NCBI GenBank assembly: GCA_044371005.1
Contig: JBILUL010000066.1
Coordinates: 1 to 23,537, forward strand
Origin: UBA2402 sp044371005
GTDB lineage: Bacteria; Planctomycetota; Phycisphaerae; Phycisphaerales; UBA1924
DNA length: 23,537 nucleotides
Direction: 5' to 3'
Of the stretch, positions 1 through 7,072 are shown piece after piece. The notes beneath the pieces were generated by a model. It did not search any database. It was given only the letters and a program-made list of their open reading frames with translations, and had not been told where the DNA came from. Within the stretch, counting starts at the first letter, position 1; each line of letters begins with the position of its first letter. The position numbers and the translations under genes were made by a program.

Positions 1-241
1 GCCGGAGCGTCTCCATCAAGTTCGCGGGCGACTCGCGGACTTCCTTGCTCACGACGGATGTGAACGCTTCGCCGCGCGCGGTCGCGATCTCGCGGGCCTT
101 GTCCATGTGATCGCCCGCGATGAACACAATGATGATCTCTTCGCCATGGGGATGCTGATCCCAGAACGCGCCCATGTCGTAGGGCACATTCGCGGGCTCG
201 GCCTTCGCGGTGCGTCGTTTCGGGCGTTTACTGGGCGGCAT
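1..241 (-). CDS. Partial hypothetical protein, C-terminus cut by window edge
   Basis: An open minus-strand frame runs from an ATG at 241 to the window edge without a stop and gives 80 residues. It starts MPPSKRPKRRTAKAEPANVP, continues with YDMGAFWDQHPHGEEIIIVF and IAGDHMDKAREIATARGEAF, and the visible part ends SPANLMETLR. The basic N-terminus is followed by a compact alternating hydrophobic/charged stretch that looks like a folded domain. I do not recognise the family. There is no signal peptide or membrane segment. Upstream of its start lies the first copy of the dispersed repeat, in the opposite orientation, so this gene sits in the same accessory array as its neighbours. Coding is supported by codon-position GC bias and the sensible protein composition; function is unknown. 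Confidence 0.6.
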   Translation of the reverse strand, partial: MPPSKRPKRRTAKAEPANVPYDMGAFWDQHPHGEEIIIVFIAGDHMDKAREIATARGEAFTSVVSKEVRESPANLMETLR

Positions 242-317
242 GGCACATGGTACTCAGCGAGCGGGGAAGGCCTTGCGGCTGGCTTGACGAAACCCGACCC
301 CCGCGCCATCGTCGCGT

Positions 318-531
318 CCGCTCGCGCTGGTGGACGGCGGGCAGCGACTTGTGCCCGAGCGGTGGATGAGTCCGCGCCGACCCGTGTGTGGGGGGGGGGG
401 GCGCCCGGCCCGCGGGCGTGCTCGGGGCCGAGGTGTGGGTGAAACTCGTTGACGTTGACCAGCCAGCACCGACCGACCCCGCCGCGCTCGCGTTCCTGAC
501 GATGACGACCAAGCCGAGGTTCCACGCCGAG
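318..531 (+). repeat. Dispersed FN3-tail repeat, copy 1 (decayed)
   Basis: This copy runs from the conserved CCGCTCGCGCTGGT block, through the VDES-PTR segment, the GVLGAEVWVKLVD segment and the TDPAALAFLTMTTKP segment, to about the RAEF position. The frame is broken next to a run of twelve G at 390-401, so the first half and the GAEVWVKL half are in different frames. The terminal WINTRGEKGPWSE block is lost or unrecognisable between 531 and 581. It fills most of the gap between the partial gene ending at 241 and the gene at 582. It is a remnant of a coding 3' end and is not expected to be expressed as an intact protein. Confidence 0.8.
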
Positions 532-581
532 TCGTCCGGAGCTTGAACACGGAGATCAGCAGGAGCATCCGCAGCATGGTG

Positions 582-1442
582 TCACGTCAGGCCCAGTGCG
601 GCTTTGAGAATGGCTTTCGCCGCGGCGTTCCTGGCGCGTCCTGCTTCGACCAGATGCCCGCGCTCTGGCGGCTCTCCGCCTTCAAGGAGCGCTTGAACGG
701 CGGAACCGTCGCGCTTTGACCACGCCGCGGCCAAGAGTGCTTGAGGGTCGCGTGCTCCGAGCGAGCACAGCAGTCGAATGCACTCGACCGCGCCGGGGAC
801 CGCCGCGAGATAGAGCAAGGTCTGGCCATGCGCGTCGGTTTCTGTCGGTGCGTGTCCGGCAGCGAGGTAGGCCTTCAGAGCCTCAGCATCGTCGGCCTTG
901 AAGATCGCGTGCAGTTGCACAACGCTGGTTCGGTAGGGGGTGAGGGCTGACAGGAAACCGTCGAGCCCGCCGGCAACGGGCTTGATGTGAGCAGCGGTGG
1001 CAAGCGTGCCGCAATACCCCGGCGCAGGCTTGCACTCCATCTGATAGTGATAGACGCCCCCATCGGCATCGATGCACAGCCGATCGCCGCCGGGAACAAG
1101 CTCTGCGAACGGGATCAACTCGGCGGGCAGGCGGGGCATGAATACTCCCTCTGCGGCCCTGGCTGGTGGCACATCCTCCTGTTCACGTGACCACGCCAGC
1201 GCCGCGGCCAGATCGAGGTGATCGTCCCCCGGGCCGTACAGCCCATCGAGCGTGATCTCATGCGGACCTTCGACCCAGTGCGCAAGTGCGCCATAGACAC
1301 CGGCGCTGAGCAGTTGTCGCTGCACTGGCGGAAGCGACACGCCGCAGCGAACTTCCAGGTGGCCAAGGTCGGCGGCGCTGACGGGCACGGGTTGGGCCGC
1401 CAGAAACCGACGAACGTAAGCGAGTGTGGAGGATGAGAGCAT
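582..1442 (-). CDS. SUKH (SMI1/KNR4)-like protein with C-terminal ankyrin-like repeats
   Basis: This is a 286-residue protein. The N-terminal half (about 25-170) has the layout of SUKH-superfamily proteins: a GVSLPPVQRQLL helix, a LPAELIPFAELVPGGDRLCI strand region and a late DGFLSAL helix. The C-terminal part (about 186-280) carries two or three degenerate ankyrin-like units (ADDAEALKAYLAAGHAPTET, DAHGQTLLYLAA, then AVQALLEGGEPPERGHLV). SUKH and ankyrin proteins are known as immunity proteins of bacterial polymorphic toxins, so an immunity-like role is an inference; no partner toxin is visible here. It starts at ATG 1442 and its stop lies just beyond repeat copy 1. It is probably cytoplasmic, with no signal or membrane segment. 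The SUKH call is by pattern and moderately sure; the ankyrin call is firmer. Confidence 0.7.
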   Translation of the reverse strand: MLSSSTLAYVRRFLAAQPVPVSAADLGHLEVRCGVSLPPVQRQLLSAGVYGALAHWVEGPHEITLDGLYGPGDDHLDLAAALAWSREQEDVPPARAAEGVFMPRLPAELIPFAELVPGGDRLCIDADGGVYHYQMECKPAPGYCGTLATAAHIKPVAGGLDGFLSALTPYRTSVVQLHAIFKADDAEALKAYLAAGHAPTETDAHGQTLLYLAAVPGAVECIRLLCSLGARDPQALLAAAWSKRDGSAVQALLEGGEPPERGHLVEAGRARNAAAKAILKAALGLT

Positions 1443-1658
1443 CGGGTTGGACTTTAGGACAGTCTTGGGGGAGTCTCATACGGATCCTCATCTCAACCCG
1501 GGCGCGTGCGGCGCGTGCTTGGGGAGTGTCGCGATGGGGTCAGACGTGGGATACTGGCGGCGGCAACGAGGGTGCGCATACGGATCGTCGAGCGGGAGTC
1601 GGGCGACGTCGGAAGACTGGAGCGCAGAATCGGTCGCGAGAAGAGCGCGGAGCGTCGC

Positions 1659-1821
1659 GACCGCTACCGCCGCGATCACGTTGCTGACATGGCGATCAAG
1701 CCGAGCTTCCGCGCCGAGTTCAAGGCGGGCGGGACCGCCGTCTCGGTGGCCCGCTGGGATCAACACGCGGGATGAGAAGGGGCCGTGGTCGGAGATCTCG
1801 ACGGCGACGGTGGCGGCGTAG
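1659..1821 (+). repeat. Dispersed FN3-tail repeat, copy 2
   Basis: Homology starts in a corrupted TDPAALTFLTM block near 1659 and continues through KPSFRAEFKAG, a shortened TAVSVARWDQHAG segment and the tail EKGPWSEISTATVAA ending in TAG at 1819-1821. A frame change lies between RAEFKAG and the tail. The 1443-1658 stretch just before it holds no gene I can support and only faint similarity to the repeat's 5' half. The minus-strand gene that follows has its stop only 20 bp after this copy's stop. Confidence 0.85.
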
Positions 1822-1841
1822 GGACCTTGCGGGTCCGAGTT

Positions 1842-2231
1842 TCACGGGCGCATGGTCACGCGCGCCCAGCTACGCTGGTCGGCGGCAATATCGAACGGAT
1901 ATCCACACTCGGGACATACGCCGGTGTCGCCAAGGTCGGCGAGGTCATGCACGCAGTTTACGCACGCGCGGCCTCTCGCCGCACGCACCGCCCGCCGCAC
2001 TCGGCGCTGACCATGCCACAGGCCGAAGATCATCACGAATGTCGGGGCGACGAAGATCAGCGGTAGAAGCAAGCCGCCGAGCGTTCCCGAATGGATCAAC
2101 ATCGACCGCACCGTTGGCACCGATGAGATCCAGAAGATGACGAGCGGGAACATGAGCGGCAGTGCGAACCACCAGGCGAGCCGCTTCACGGCGGGCGGAA
2201 TGAGTGGGCGTGATGGATCTGACTTCGACAA
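1842..2231 (-). CDS. Small membrane protein with C-terminal zinc ribbon (paralog of 7073-7528)
   Basis: This is a 129-residue protein with two hydrophobic membrane segments (about 17-40 and 52-72), a basic linker (RRVRRAVRAARGR) and a zinc ribbon with Cys 90, 93, 106 and 109 in the pattern CVNC ... CPECG. C-terminal ribbons of this kind on small membrane proteins are widespread in Planctomycetota; their function is not established. The start is probably TTG at 2231, since no ATG or GTG gives both membrane segments, so the N-terminus is uncertain. It aligns over its length with the minus-strand gene at 7073-7528, with the four Cys at identical residue numbers. It follows repeat copy 2 by 20 bp. 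Confidence 0.75.
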   Translation of the reverse strand: MSKSDPSRPLIPPAVKRLAWWFALPLMFPLVIFWISSVPTVRSMLIHSGTLGGLLLPLIFVAPTFVMIFGLWHGQRRVRRAVRAARGRACVNCVHDLADLGDTGVCPECGYPFDIAADQRSWARVTMRP

Positions 2232-2257
2232 GATAGACGTATGTTACACCAATGGAC

Positions 2258-2538
2258 CTGCGCCCACCCGCCGCGCCTGCCCGTGGGCGTGCTCGGGGCC
2301 GAGGTGTGGGAGAAACCCGTTGATGCGGACCCGCGCGCGCCGACCGGCCCCGCCTCGCTCAGGTTCCTGACCACGACGACCCGCCCGCCCCCACAAGGTT
2401 CCGCACCCAGTTCAACGCGTGCAAAGGCGGCAAAACTTGGGGCCGCCGTCTCCATGGCATGCTGGATCAACACGTTGGAGGGGTGCGGCGAAAAGGGGGC
2501 CGTGGTCAGAGGTCACGACCGCGACGGTGGCGGCGTAG
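2258..2538 (+). repeat. Dispersed FN3-tail repeat, copy 3
   Basis: This near full-length copy starts in the TRRARP-GVLGAEVW region and keeps EKPVDADPRAPTGPASL, then the FLT-TTRP block. It loses frame after PPPQGSAPSSTRAKAAK and ends with the tail giving the TAG at 2536-2538. It shares an expanded AACACGTTGG...GCGGCGAA segment with copies 9 and 10, which marks these three as a sub-lineage. An open frame reads through from this copy into the next gene, but the two parts look unrelated. Confidence 0.85.
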
Positions 2539-2555
2539 CGCTGGTACTGTTGTCG

Positions 2556-2933
2556 ATGACCTTGTCCGTCGCCGTGATCTTGGGCTGCATTCTCGCCGGA
2601 CTTATCGCGGTCGTCGGGATCGGCGTGCAGGCGATGCGCCATGGGCCGCGGCTTGTATGGCGGTGGCTCCTCTTGCCCTTGGGTGCGTTCCTGAGCTTTG
2701 CCTTCATTCCCGCCAGCGTTGCGTTCGCAGAGGGTGTCTGGGGCGCTGACAACCCGCGTTTGTGGGTGGCTGTGAGCCTCGGATCGGTGGGCGTGCTGTT
2801 CCAGATCCTCGGATGGCGGGCTGTGCTGCGGCCTCGTCTGCGCCCAGCTCAATGTCCCGGGTGCGAGTATCACATGGACGGCTTGTCCCGCTGCCCCGAG
2901 TGTGGTCGGCCCACCAAACCACCGGATCAGTGA
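2556..2933 (+). CDS. Small membrane protein with C-terminal zinc ribbon
   Basis: This is a 125-residue protein with three hydrophobic segments (about 3-25, 36-58 and 68-90) and a C-terminal zinc ribbon: Cys 100 and 103 in CPGC, Cys 113 and 116 in CPECG, with YHMDGL between them. I chose ATG 2556 because the open frame upstream encodes only repeat copy 3. It lies 18 bp after that copy's stop codon. It differs in topology from the two-segment paralog pair at 1842 and 7073 but shares the ribbon type. The protein is predicted to sit in the cytoplasmic membrane; its role is unknown. Confidence 0.75.
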   Translation: MTLSVAVILGCILAGLIAVVGIGVQAMRHGPRLVWRWLLLPLGAFLSFAFIPASVAFAEGVWGADNPRLWVAVSLGSVGVLFQILGWRAVLRPRLRPAQCPGCEYHMDGLSRCPECGRPTKPPDQ

Positions 2934-2949
2934 GATCTTTGCTCCAGAA

Positions 2950-3140
2950 CGGCCGACTGTACTGGCCACACAAACGTTCCCGACCATGACCACCCGCCTG
3001 AGTTTCTGCGCCCCCCGTCTGAGAACGAGTTCAAGGCGGGCGAGGGCGGCAAAACTACCATCGACATGGCCCACTGAGTCAATATGCTCGGCGAAAAGTC
3101 TGCGTGGTCGGAGGTCACGACGGCGACGGTGGCGGCGTGA
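2950..3140 (+). repeat. Dispersed FN3-tail repeat, copy 4
   Basis: Homology begins weakly near 2950, is clear from the FLTMTTRLSF block at 2974, passes an insertion in the RAEF position, and continues through FKAGEGGKT, a mutated MAH-VNMLGEKS segment (with an in-frame stop in place of Trp) and the tail VTTATVAA with TGA at 3138-3140. It is a decayed 3' end. Confidence 0.85.
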
Positions 3141-3154
3141 CAGGCGGGAGCGAC

Positions 3155-3340
3155 TCAGGTGTACCAGAAGAAGTAGATCACACCCCACACGCCTATCCCG
3201 ACCGCAGCGAGCCAAGCTGCGATGACGATCCAGCCCCCAACCACGAACTCTATCCGCTGCCGCAACTCCGCCCACTTGGTTTCTCGGCGTGCGCCGTCGG
3301 ACGACAGGGGTTCGGTCGGCTCAGGGTGGAGATCGTTCAT
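3155..3340 (-). CDS. Very small single-pass membrane protein
   Basis: This is a 61-residue protein from ATG 3340. A polar N-terminus (about 1-30) is followed by one long hydrophobic segment (GGWIVIAAWLAAVGIGVWGV) ending in IYFFWYT. It is probably a real small membrane protein because codon use and segment composition fit, but no family is recognised. Its stop is 15 bp after the stop of repeat copy 4, the same placement as other array genes. No repeat is visible between it and the plus-strand gene at 3429, so those two form a divergent pair. Confidence 0.55.
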   Translation of the reverse strand: MNDLHPEPTEPLSSDGARRETKWAELRQRIEFVVGGWIVIAAWLAAVGIGVWGVIYFFWYT

Positions 3341-3428
3341 GGTCAGTGCGCGAGATCAGCGGGGATCGTGGAGTTCTGGAGACGTATTGTAACGTTGGCG
3401 TCAAGAGGCGGCATTCCCGAATACACCG

Positions 3429-3989
3429 ATGATTGAGCGAGCCATCATCCTCGAAGGCCATGACTGGGCGCACGAACACGCCGCGATAGCCGCTGTGTGG
3501 ATGGCGATCTTCACAAGGGGCAACGATGTCGGCGATCCCGACTTCATGTGCGGCTTTCCCGATCGGCGTGAAGTCCGGCCGAGTGTTGATGAGGGCTTCT
3601 TCGTCGTCGCCGATCTGCTCTTGGCCGACGGTTCCGCGCTGATCGGGACGGTCGCACCAGCGAGGGACGATGCGGGTCATCCGATCTACACGCTCACCGC
3701 GTGCTTCTGGCCAGACGGGCGTTCGGCCAACGCGTCGATCCACGCAGCGGACGGCCACCCCGACGATCCGCCGGAGAAACGCGACCCCACGAGTCGGCAA
3801 GACAAGGGCCGCGACCGGGTGCTTCGAGCGGTAGGTCGCGAGCGAGGTGCGGTCTTCCCCGTCACAATCACGCCGCGAGCAGCGATCACGGGATGGCAGC
3901 GTTCATGGACGGTCGCTGATGTGCTGCCGGGGAATGGCATGGCGTGGGCGACGCGGGAGCGGCCTGATGCCAACAGCAAGTGGGGTTGA
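3429..3989 (+). CDS. Hypothetical protein, unrecognised
   Basis: This is a 186-residue plus-strand frame starting MIERAIILEGHDWAHEHAAI. The first two thirds look like a folded domain (GFFVVADLLLADGSALIGTV, then PIYTLTACFWPDGRSANASI). The last third, rich in Arg, Asp and Gly, reads less like a conserved fold and could follow a frame error. A competing minus-strand frame at 3321-3800 has much poorer composition. I do not recognise a family. It is divergent from the 61-residue membrane protein and convergent with the gene at 4055, with a possible repeat remnant in the gap. Confidence 0.5.
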   Translation: MIERAIILEGHDWAHEHAAIAAVWMAIFTRGNDVGDPDFMCGFPDRREVRPSVDEGFFVVADLLLADGSALIGTVAPARDDAGHPIYTLTACFWPDGRSANASIHAADGHPDDPPEKRDPTSRQDKGRDRVLRAVGRERGAVFPVTITPRAAITGWQRSWTVADVLPGNGMAWATRERPDANSKWG

Positions 3990-3993
3990 TGTC

Positions 3994-4053
3994 GTACCAA
4001 GTTCAAGACTTCGGAGGCAGTTCCCGCATCTCATGACCCTTCGCACCGCGTAG
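3994..4053 (+). repeat. Possible strongly decayed FN3-tail repeat remnant
   Basis: The stretch CCAAGTTCAAGAC then GGAGGCAG resembles the GCCGAGTTCAAGGC...GAGGGCGGC core of the repeat, and an ACCGCGTAG at 4045-4053 resembles the terminal GTGGCGGCGTAG. It sits exactly where the array layout predicts a copy, with the stop of the next minus-strand gene at 4055. The similarity is short and could be chance. Confidence 0.3.
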
Positions 4054-4054
4054 C

Positions 4055-4564
4055 TCAGCCGATGACGGGCGTCAGCAACGGGGCCTGTGTGCAACGCAGC
4101 GCGGACTCTTGTCTCACGGAGTCGTTGACCGCATCCAAACTCTGTGCTCGCCGTGCGTAGATGTCCCAACTCGCGCTGTCGGTGTACCGGAGAAGGAACT
4201 CGGCACGATCGGCCATCCACGCATCCTGAGCCCGCCACGGCACGCGTGCGAACTCGGCGGCGAGTGCAACCGGGTCTTCCAACAGCGGCACCGCCATCAG
4301 ATCAATCGACTCCGCCGAGCAGCGCTCCGCCCATTGCCCGATCGCGCCCGCCCGCCAAAGCATCAATTCCGTGTCGCCCACTCCCGGAAAGTCAATCGCC
4401 CACGCGCCCTCAGCGAACCCGACCGGCGCGCCCATCCACGGCTGCAGCGGCACGAGCCAGTGGTGCCGATCGAACTCGGCGCGGAGGGATTGAAAGCAAC
4501 GCCAGAACCAATGCCCCGGCGAGCCATGGTTGTCCTGAATCAACATAAGCCGCATGCCGTTCAT
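4055..4564 (-). CDS. Hypothetical protein, unrecognised
   Basis: This 169-residue cytoplasmic-looking protein starts MNGMRLMLIQDNHGSPGHWF and has several Trp-rich segments (WFWRCFQSLRAEF, HHWLVPLQPWMGAP, LMLWRAGAIGQWAERC). A GAGA stretch lies just before ATG 4564; ATG codons 4 and 7 are alternative starts. Composition and codon use support real coding. There is no signal peptide, membrane segment or motif I recognise. It is preceded, on the opposite strand, by divergent repeat copy 5. Its size and array position match the other cargo genes. Confidence 0.65.
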   Translation of the reverse strand: MNGMRLMLIQDNHGSPGHWFWRCFQSLRAEFDRHHWLVPLQPWMGAPVGFAEGAWAIDFPGVGDTELMLWRAGAIGQWAERCSAESIDLMAVPLLEDPVALAAEFARVPWRAQDAWMADRAEFLLRYTDSASWDIYARRAQSLDAVNDSVRQESALRCTQAPLLTPVIG

Positions 4565-4620
4565 CGTCTCAGCATTCTATCGGCCGGCGAACCGCGTCCG
4601 GTCGTCAGCGCCCGTCTCGA

Positions 4621-5006
4621 CCTCGCGCCCGCTCGCGCTGGTCGAGAGCGGGCAGCGGATCACGCACCAACTGCGTCTGGTGGATGAATCCACGCCGACC
4701 CATCGCGCCCGGTCCAAGCGAGTCCATCGCGCCGAGGTCTTTGTCGCGATCACCGAGCCGGGCCAGCCCGCACCGAGCGACCCGCGCGAGTACCGCTCCA
4801 TCGGCAGCGTCACAAGGGGCGAGACCATGCTGAGCTTCGAGTCCGACAAGAGTGGCATGCAGGCCCACTATCTCTCGCGATGGGTGAGCACGAGCGGAGC
4901 GACGGGACCGTGGAGCGAGGCGACCAGCGCGACACTGGCATCGCGGGGCGCACACCCCGCCCACAGCCGCCGATCGCAACGCCCGCAGCGGCGTCCGCTC
5001 GCGTGA
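4621..5006 (+). repeat. Dispersed FN3-tail repeat, copy 5 (divergent subfamily, open reading frame)
   Basis: The frame is open from 4554 to 5006. From 4621 it encodes PLALVESGQRITHQLRLVDE, then STPTHRARSKRVHRAEVFVA, and ends AHYLSRWVSTSGATGPWSEA followed by TSATLA near 4945. This is the same protein tail as the other copies, but the second half is a different sequence subfamily: RAEVFVAITEPGQPAPSDPR replaces GAEVWVKLVD...TDPA, and RWVSTSGATGPWSE replaces RWINTRGEKGPWSE. Homology ends before the in-frame stop; the last 20 codons look non-conserved. It lacks the N-terminal part such proteins usually have, so I treat it as an undisrupted fragment. Confidence 0.8.
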
Positions 5007-5025
5007 GAGCGCCCGCGCAGGCCGG

Positions 5026-5892
5026 TTACAGCATGCCGTGGATCAGCACCGCGCCGGGGCCCAGGCCCGCGAGCAGTTCGCGCAGGCACGCCTCTTCGTC
5101 GGCCGCGGCGATCCCGACAACAAGCATCGGGTGCTCGGCCGGGCGATCGGGCGTCTTCTGGATCGACACGTCGAAGTGCTTGTTCCGCTCGTAATGCATT
5201 AACACAGGCGAGTCGCGGAACGCGCCCCGGAACCGGGGCCACTGCCACATCGGCGGGGTCGGATACTTTGGGTTGGCGTAGCCCCCCGGGATCTCGTAAA
5301 CCGTGCATCCGAGCTTTCGCAGCGCGGCGTCGAGCAACTCCCCCTGCGGTGCGCCCTCATCCAGCGCGATCAGCGCGGGCACCCAGGAGTCCGGGTCGCG
5401 GAAGAGTTTCGAGATGAACTCCGCAAACGTCGGGGCGAGCGCGAACTCCTGCTCGCCTTCGAGGTCCACGTGGGTCACGCTCGGCTCGCCCGTGGGGCCG
5501 CGCGCGCGGTAGTCCAGGCAGCACCATGTGTGCCCGTCGCCGCCGAGCGGGATGAGCCCCTCGGGCAACTCCCATTCCTCGCGGGCCAGCGCGGTCTGCT
5601 GCGTGAGGCCGTCACTGTCAGTCGGATGCACGCCCGCCAGTCGCGTGAACGAGTATCGCTTCCGGCCGTACTTCTTCCGCCCCTCCGGCGTGAGTTTGAG
5701 GCTCGTCAGACGGAGCTGACCGCCGTTGCGGACGCGCAGCACGGCGAGCAGCTCCACGGGGAGTTTCACGCCCAGGACCGCCTCGGTGCGGGCGAACTCC
5801 TCGGCGGTCGCCGGGTCGGAGATGTCCACCTTCAGCGGCGTGCCGAAGAGACCGTCGGGGACTTCGAATGCGCCGGGCTTTTTCTTTGCCAT
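5026..5892 (-). CDS. SUKH (SMI1/KNR4)-family-like protein
   Basis: This is a 288-residue protein. The N-terminal domain (about 25-165) shows the SUKH/SMI1-KNR4 pattern: TEAVLGVKLPVELLAVLRVR, NGGQL, then WELPEGLIPLGGDGHTWCCL with DYR, a VTHVDLEGEQEF strand pair and a final FAEFISKLF helix. A second C-terminal region (about 170-288) has no assignment. The family is known from bacterial toxin-immunity systems and from yeast Knr4/Smi1. An immunity or regulatory role is inferred from family only. I chose ATG 5892, which has AGG a few bases upstream, over the in-frame GTG at 5904. Its stop follows repeat copy 5. The sequence predicts a soluble cytoplasmic protein. Confidence 0.8.
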   Translation of the reverse strand: MAKKKPGAFEVPDGLFGTPLKVDISDPATAEEFARTEAVLGVKLPVELLAVLRVRNGGQLRLTSLKLTPEGRKKYGRKRYSFTRLAGVHPTDSDGLTQQTALAREEWELPEGLIPLGGDGHTWCCLDYRARGPTGEPSVTHVDLEGEQEFALAPTFAEFISKLFRDPDSWVPALIALDEGAPQGELLDAALRKLGCTVYEIPGGYANPKYPTPPMWQWPRFRGAFRDSPVLMHYERNKHFDVSIQKTPDRPAEHPMLVVGIAAADEEACLRELLAGLGPGAVLIHGML

Positions 5893-6026
5893 CTTGTGCC
5901 TCACATGTCCCGCCTGTGTCGCCGCGGGGGCGAGGATTGTATTGCCGCCGTGGTCGCCCAGGGTCGGCTTCAGATACGCGGCCCTCGTGTTCGGGTCCCC
6001 GCGCGTTGGGAGGGCCGAGACTCGGG

Positions 6027-6109
6027 CCCACTCCCTCTCGCGCTAGGTGAGTACGAGCGGAGCGACCTGGCCGTCGAGCGACACGGCCAGCGCGACGGTG
6101 CCGGCGTGA
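6027..6109 (+). repeat. Dispersed FN3-tail repeat, copy 6 (fragment of the copy-5 subfamily)
   Basis: The 83 bp match the end of copy 5, including CCCACT-CTCTCGCG and TGAGTACGAGCGGAGCGAC, then the CCAGCGCGACGGT tail, and finish with TGA at 6107-6109. Only the last quarter of the tail domain is left. The frame is interrupted by TAG near 6044. It ends 27 bp before the stop of the next minus-strand gene. Confidence 0.7.
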
Positions 6110-6135
6110 AGTGTGCTGTGAGGCACCGAGTCTCG

Positions 6136-6745
6136 TTACCGCACGCCCTGCTTCCACCACAGGCCCTGCTTGTCCTGTTTCCACTTCCCCGCGTCGCTGT
6201 CCGCAGGGTCCCACCTGGGCGGCGCGAGGTCTTTGCCGACGAACGCTCGCGAGCCCGCCGACACCATCCACGGCATCATGCGGAGCACCCGGGCGAGCCC
6301 CTCGGGCGTTGCCATTTCATCGAGCAGAGGTACGAGCAAGTCCGTGAGCACGCGCTCGAACCGCGCGCAGAACTTCTCCAGGTTCCAGCCGTCAACTCCT
6401 TTGTCACACGCGAAGTAAGCCGAACCGCTTCTGCGGAAAGAGTGCGTCGATGCGGACATTCGTATCGGCCTTGAGCGCGATGAACTTCGAGAGGGTTGCG
6501 GGGAGGTCGATCCACCGCTTGAACCGCAGCCGCGGGAAGTCAAAGCCGATATTCACGTAGAAGCAGATCGGTTCGCCCTTGCACCGCCACTGGCTTTTCT
6601 GAATGTTGATCGCCTGCCACTGTTCGCCGCGCTCGCGCCGGTAGTTCAGCCCCGACCCCGAGAAGCCGTGCTCGCGCAGCACGCGGCCCGTGCGGCTCAT
6701 GAACTCCTTGAATGTTTCTTCAGGGGTTGGCTTCGGGTCGCGCAT
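6136..6745 (-). pseudogene. DUF4304-like gene interrupted by a frameshift
   Basis: Two overlapping minus-strand frames form one protein. The first runs from ATG 6745 (MRDPKPTPEETFKEFMSRTG) through GLNYRRERGEQWQAINIQKS and CFYVNIGFDFPRLRFKRWID to DALFPQKRFG, then hits a stop near 6405. The second frame takes over at about 6425 with SAYFACDKGVDGWNLEKFCA and runs to TAA 6136. The layout (helix then GFSGSGLNYRR, INIQKS, FYVNIGF) matches DUF4304, a family of unknown function often seen in accessory and toxin-immunity-like contexts. A net one-base indel in the TTCGGCTTACTTCGC region would restore a protein of about 200 residues. It could be true inactivation or a sequencing error. Confidence 0.65.
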
Positions 6746-6787
6746 GCGGGAAAGATCGTATCGAGTCTGTGCGGACCAGGTCGCACC

Positions 6788-7013
6788 ATGCACCGGCGCG
6801 GAGGTGTGGGCAAAACTCGTCGATGCGGACACGCCCGCGCCGACCGACCCCGCCGCGCTCGCGTTCCTGACCATGACCACCCGCCCAGGTTTCCGCGCCG
6901 AGTTCAAGGCGGGCGAAGGCGGCAAAACCGCCGTCTACATGGCCCGCTGGATCAACACGCGGGACGAAAAGGGGCCGTGGTCGGAGATTGCTACCGCAAC
7001 AGTCGCAGCATGA
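6788..7013 (+). repeat. Dispersed FN3-tail repeat, copy 7 (best-preserved frame)
   Basis: This copy gives the cleanest view of the family. It reads GAEVWAKLVDADTPAPTDPA, then ALAFLTMTTRPGFRAEFKAG, EGGKTAVYMARWINTRDEKG and PWSEIATATVAA with TGA at 7011-7013, all in one frame. The upstream extension of that frame to 6690 is antisense to the start of the DUF4304-like gene and not homologous. It resembles the C-terminus of a planctomycete hypothetical protein type ending in an FN3-like domain (…RWVNTRGE-GPWSE…). It lacks the N-terminal part. It lies in the 327-bp gap between the genes at 6745 and 7073. Confidence 0.9.
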
Positions 7014-7016
7014 GGG

Positions 7017-7036
7017 GCGACGGTGGCGGCGGAGCG
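7017..7036 (+). repeat. Extra FN3-tail 3'-end fragment directly after copy 7
   Basis: Immediately after the stop of copy 7 comes GGCGACGGTGGCGGCGGAGC, which matches the terminal GCGACGGTGGCGGCG of other copies although copy 7 itself ends in a different sequence (GCAACAGTCGCAGCATGA). This looks like the very end of a second, nearly deleted copy abutting copy 7. Confidence 0.45.
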
Positions 7037-7072
7037 ACCCGGCACGCGGGCAGCGTTGGGCGCGGCGTCGCG

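Noticed and set aside
1488..1766. Minus-strand frame between the SUKH gene and copy 2
   Set aside because: It runs through repeat copy 2 antisense and lacks coherent conserved sequence.
2241..2555. Fusion of repeat copy 3 with the following zinc-ribbon protein
   Set aside because: The frame is open by chance: the repeat part is frame-shifted relative to the family, and the membrane protein has its own ATG at 2556.
3321..3800. Minus-strand frame opposite the hypothetical gene at 3429
   Set aside because: Arg/Pro-rich composition without domain features; the plus-strand frame is more protein-like.
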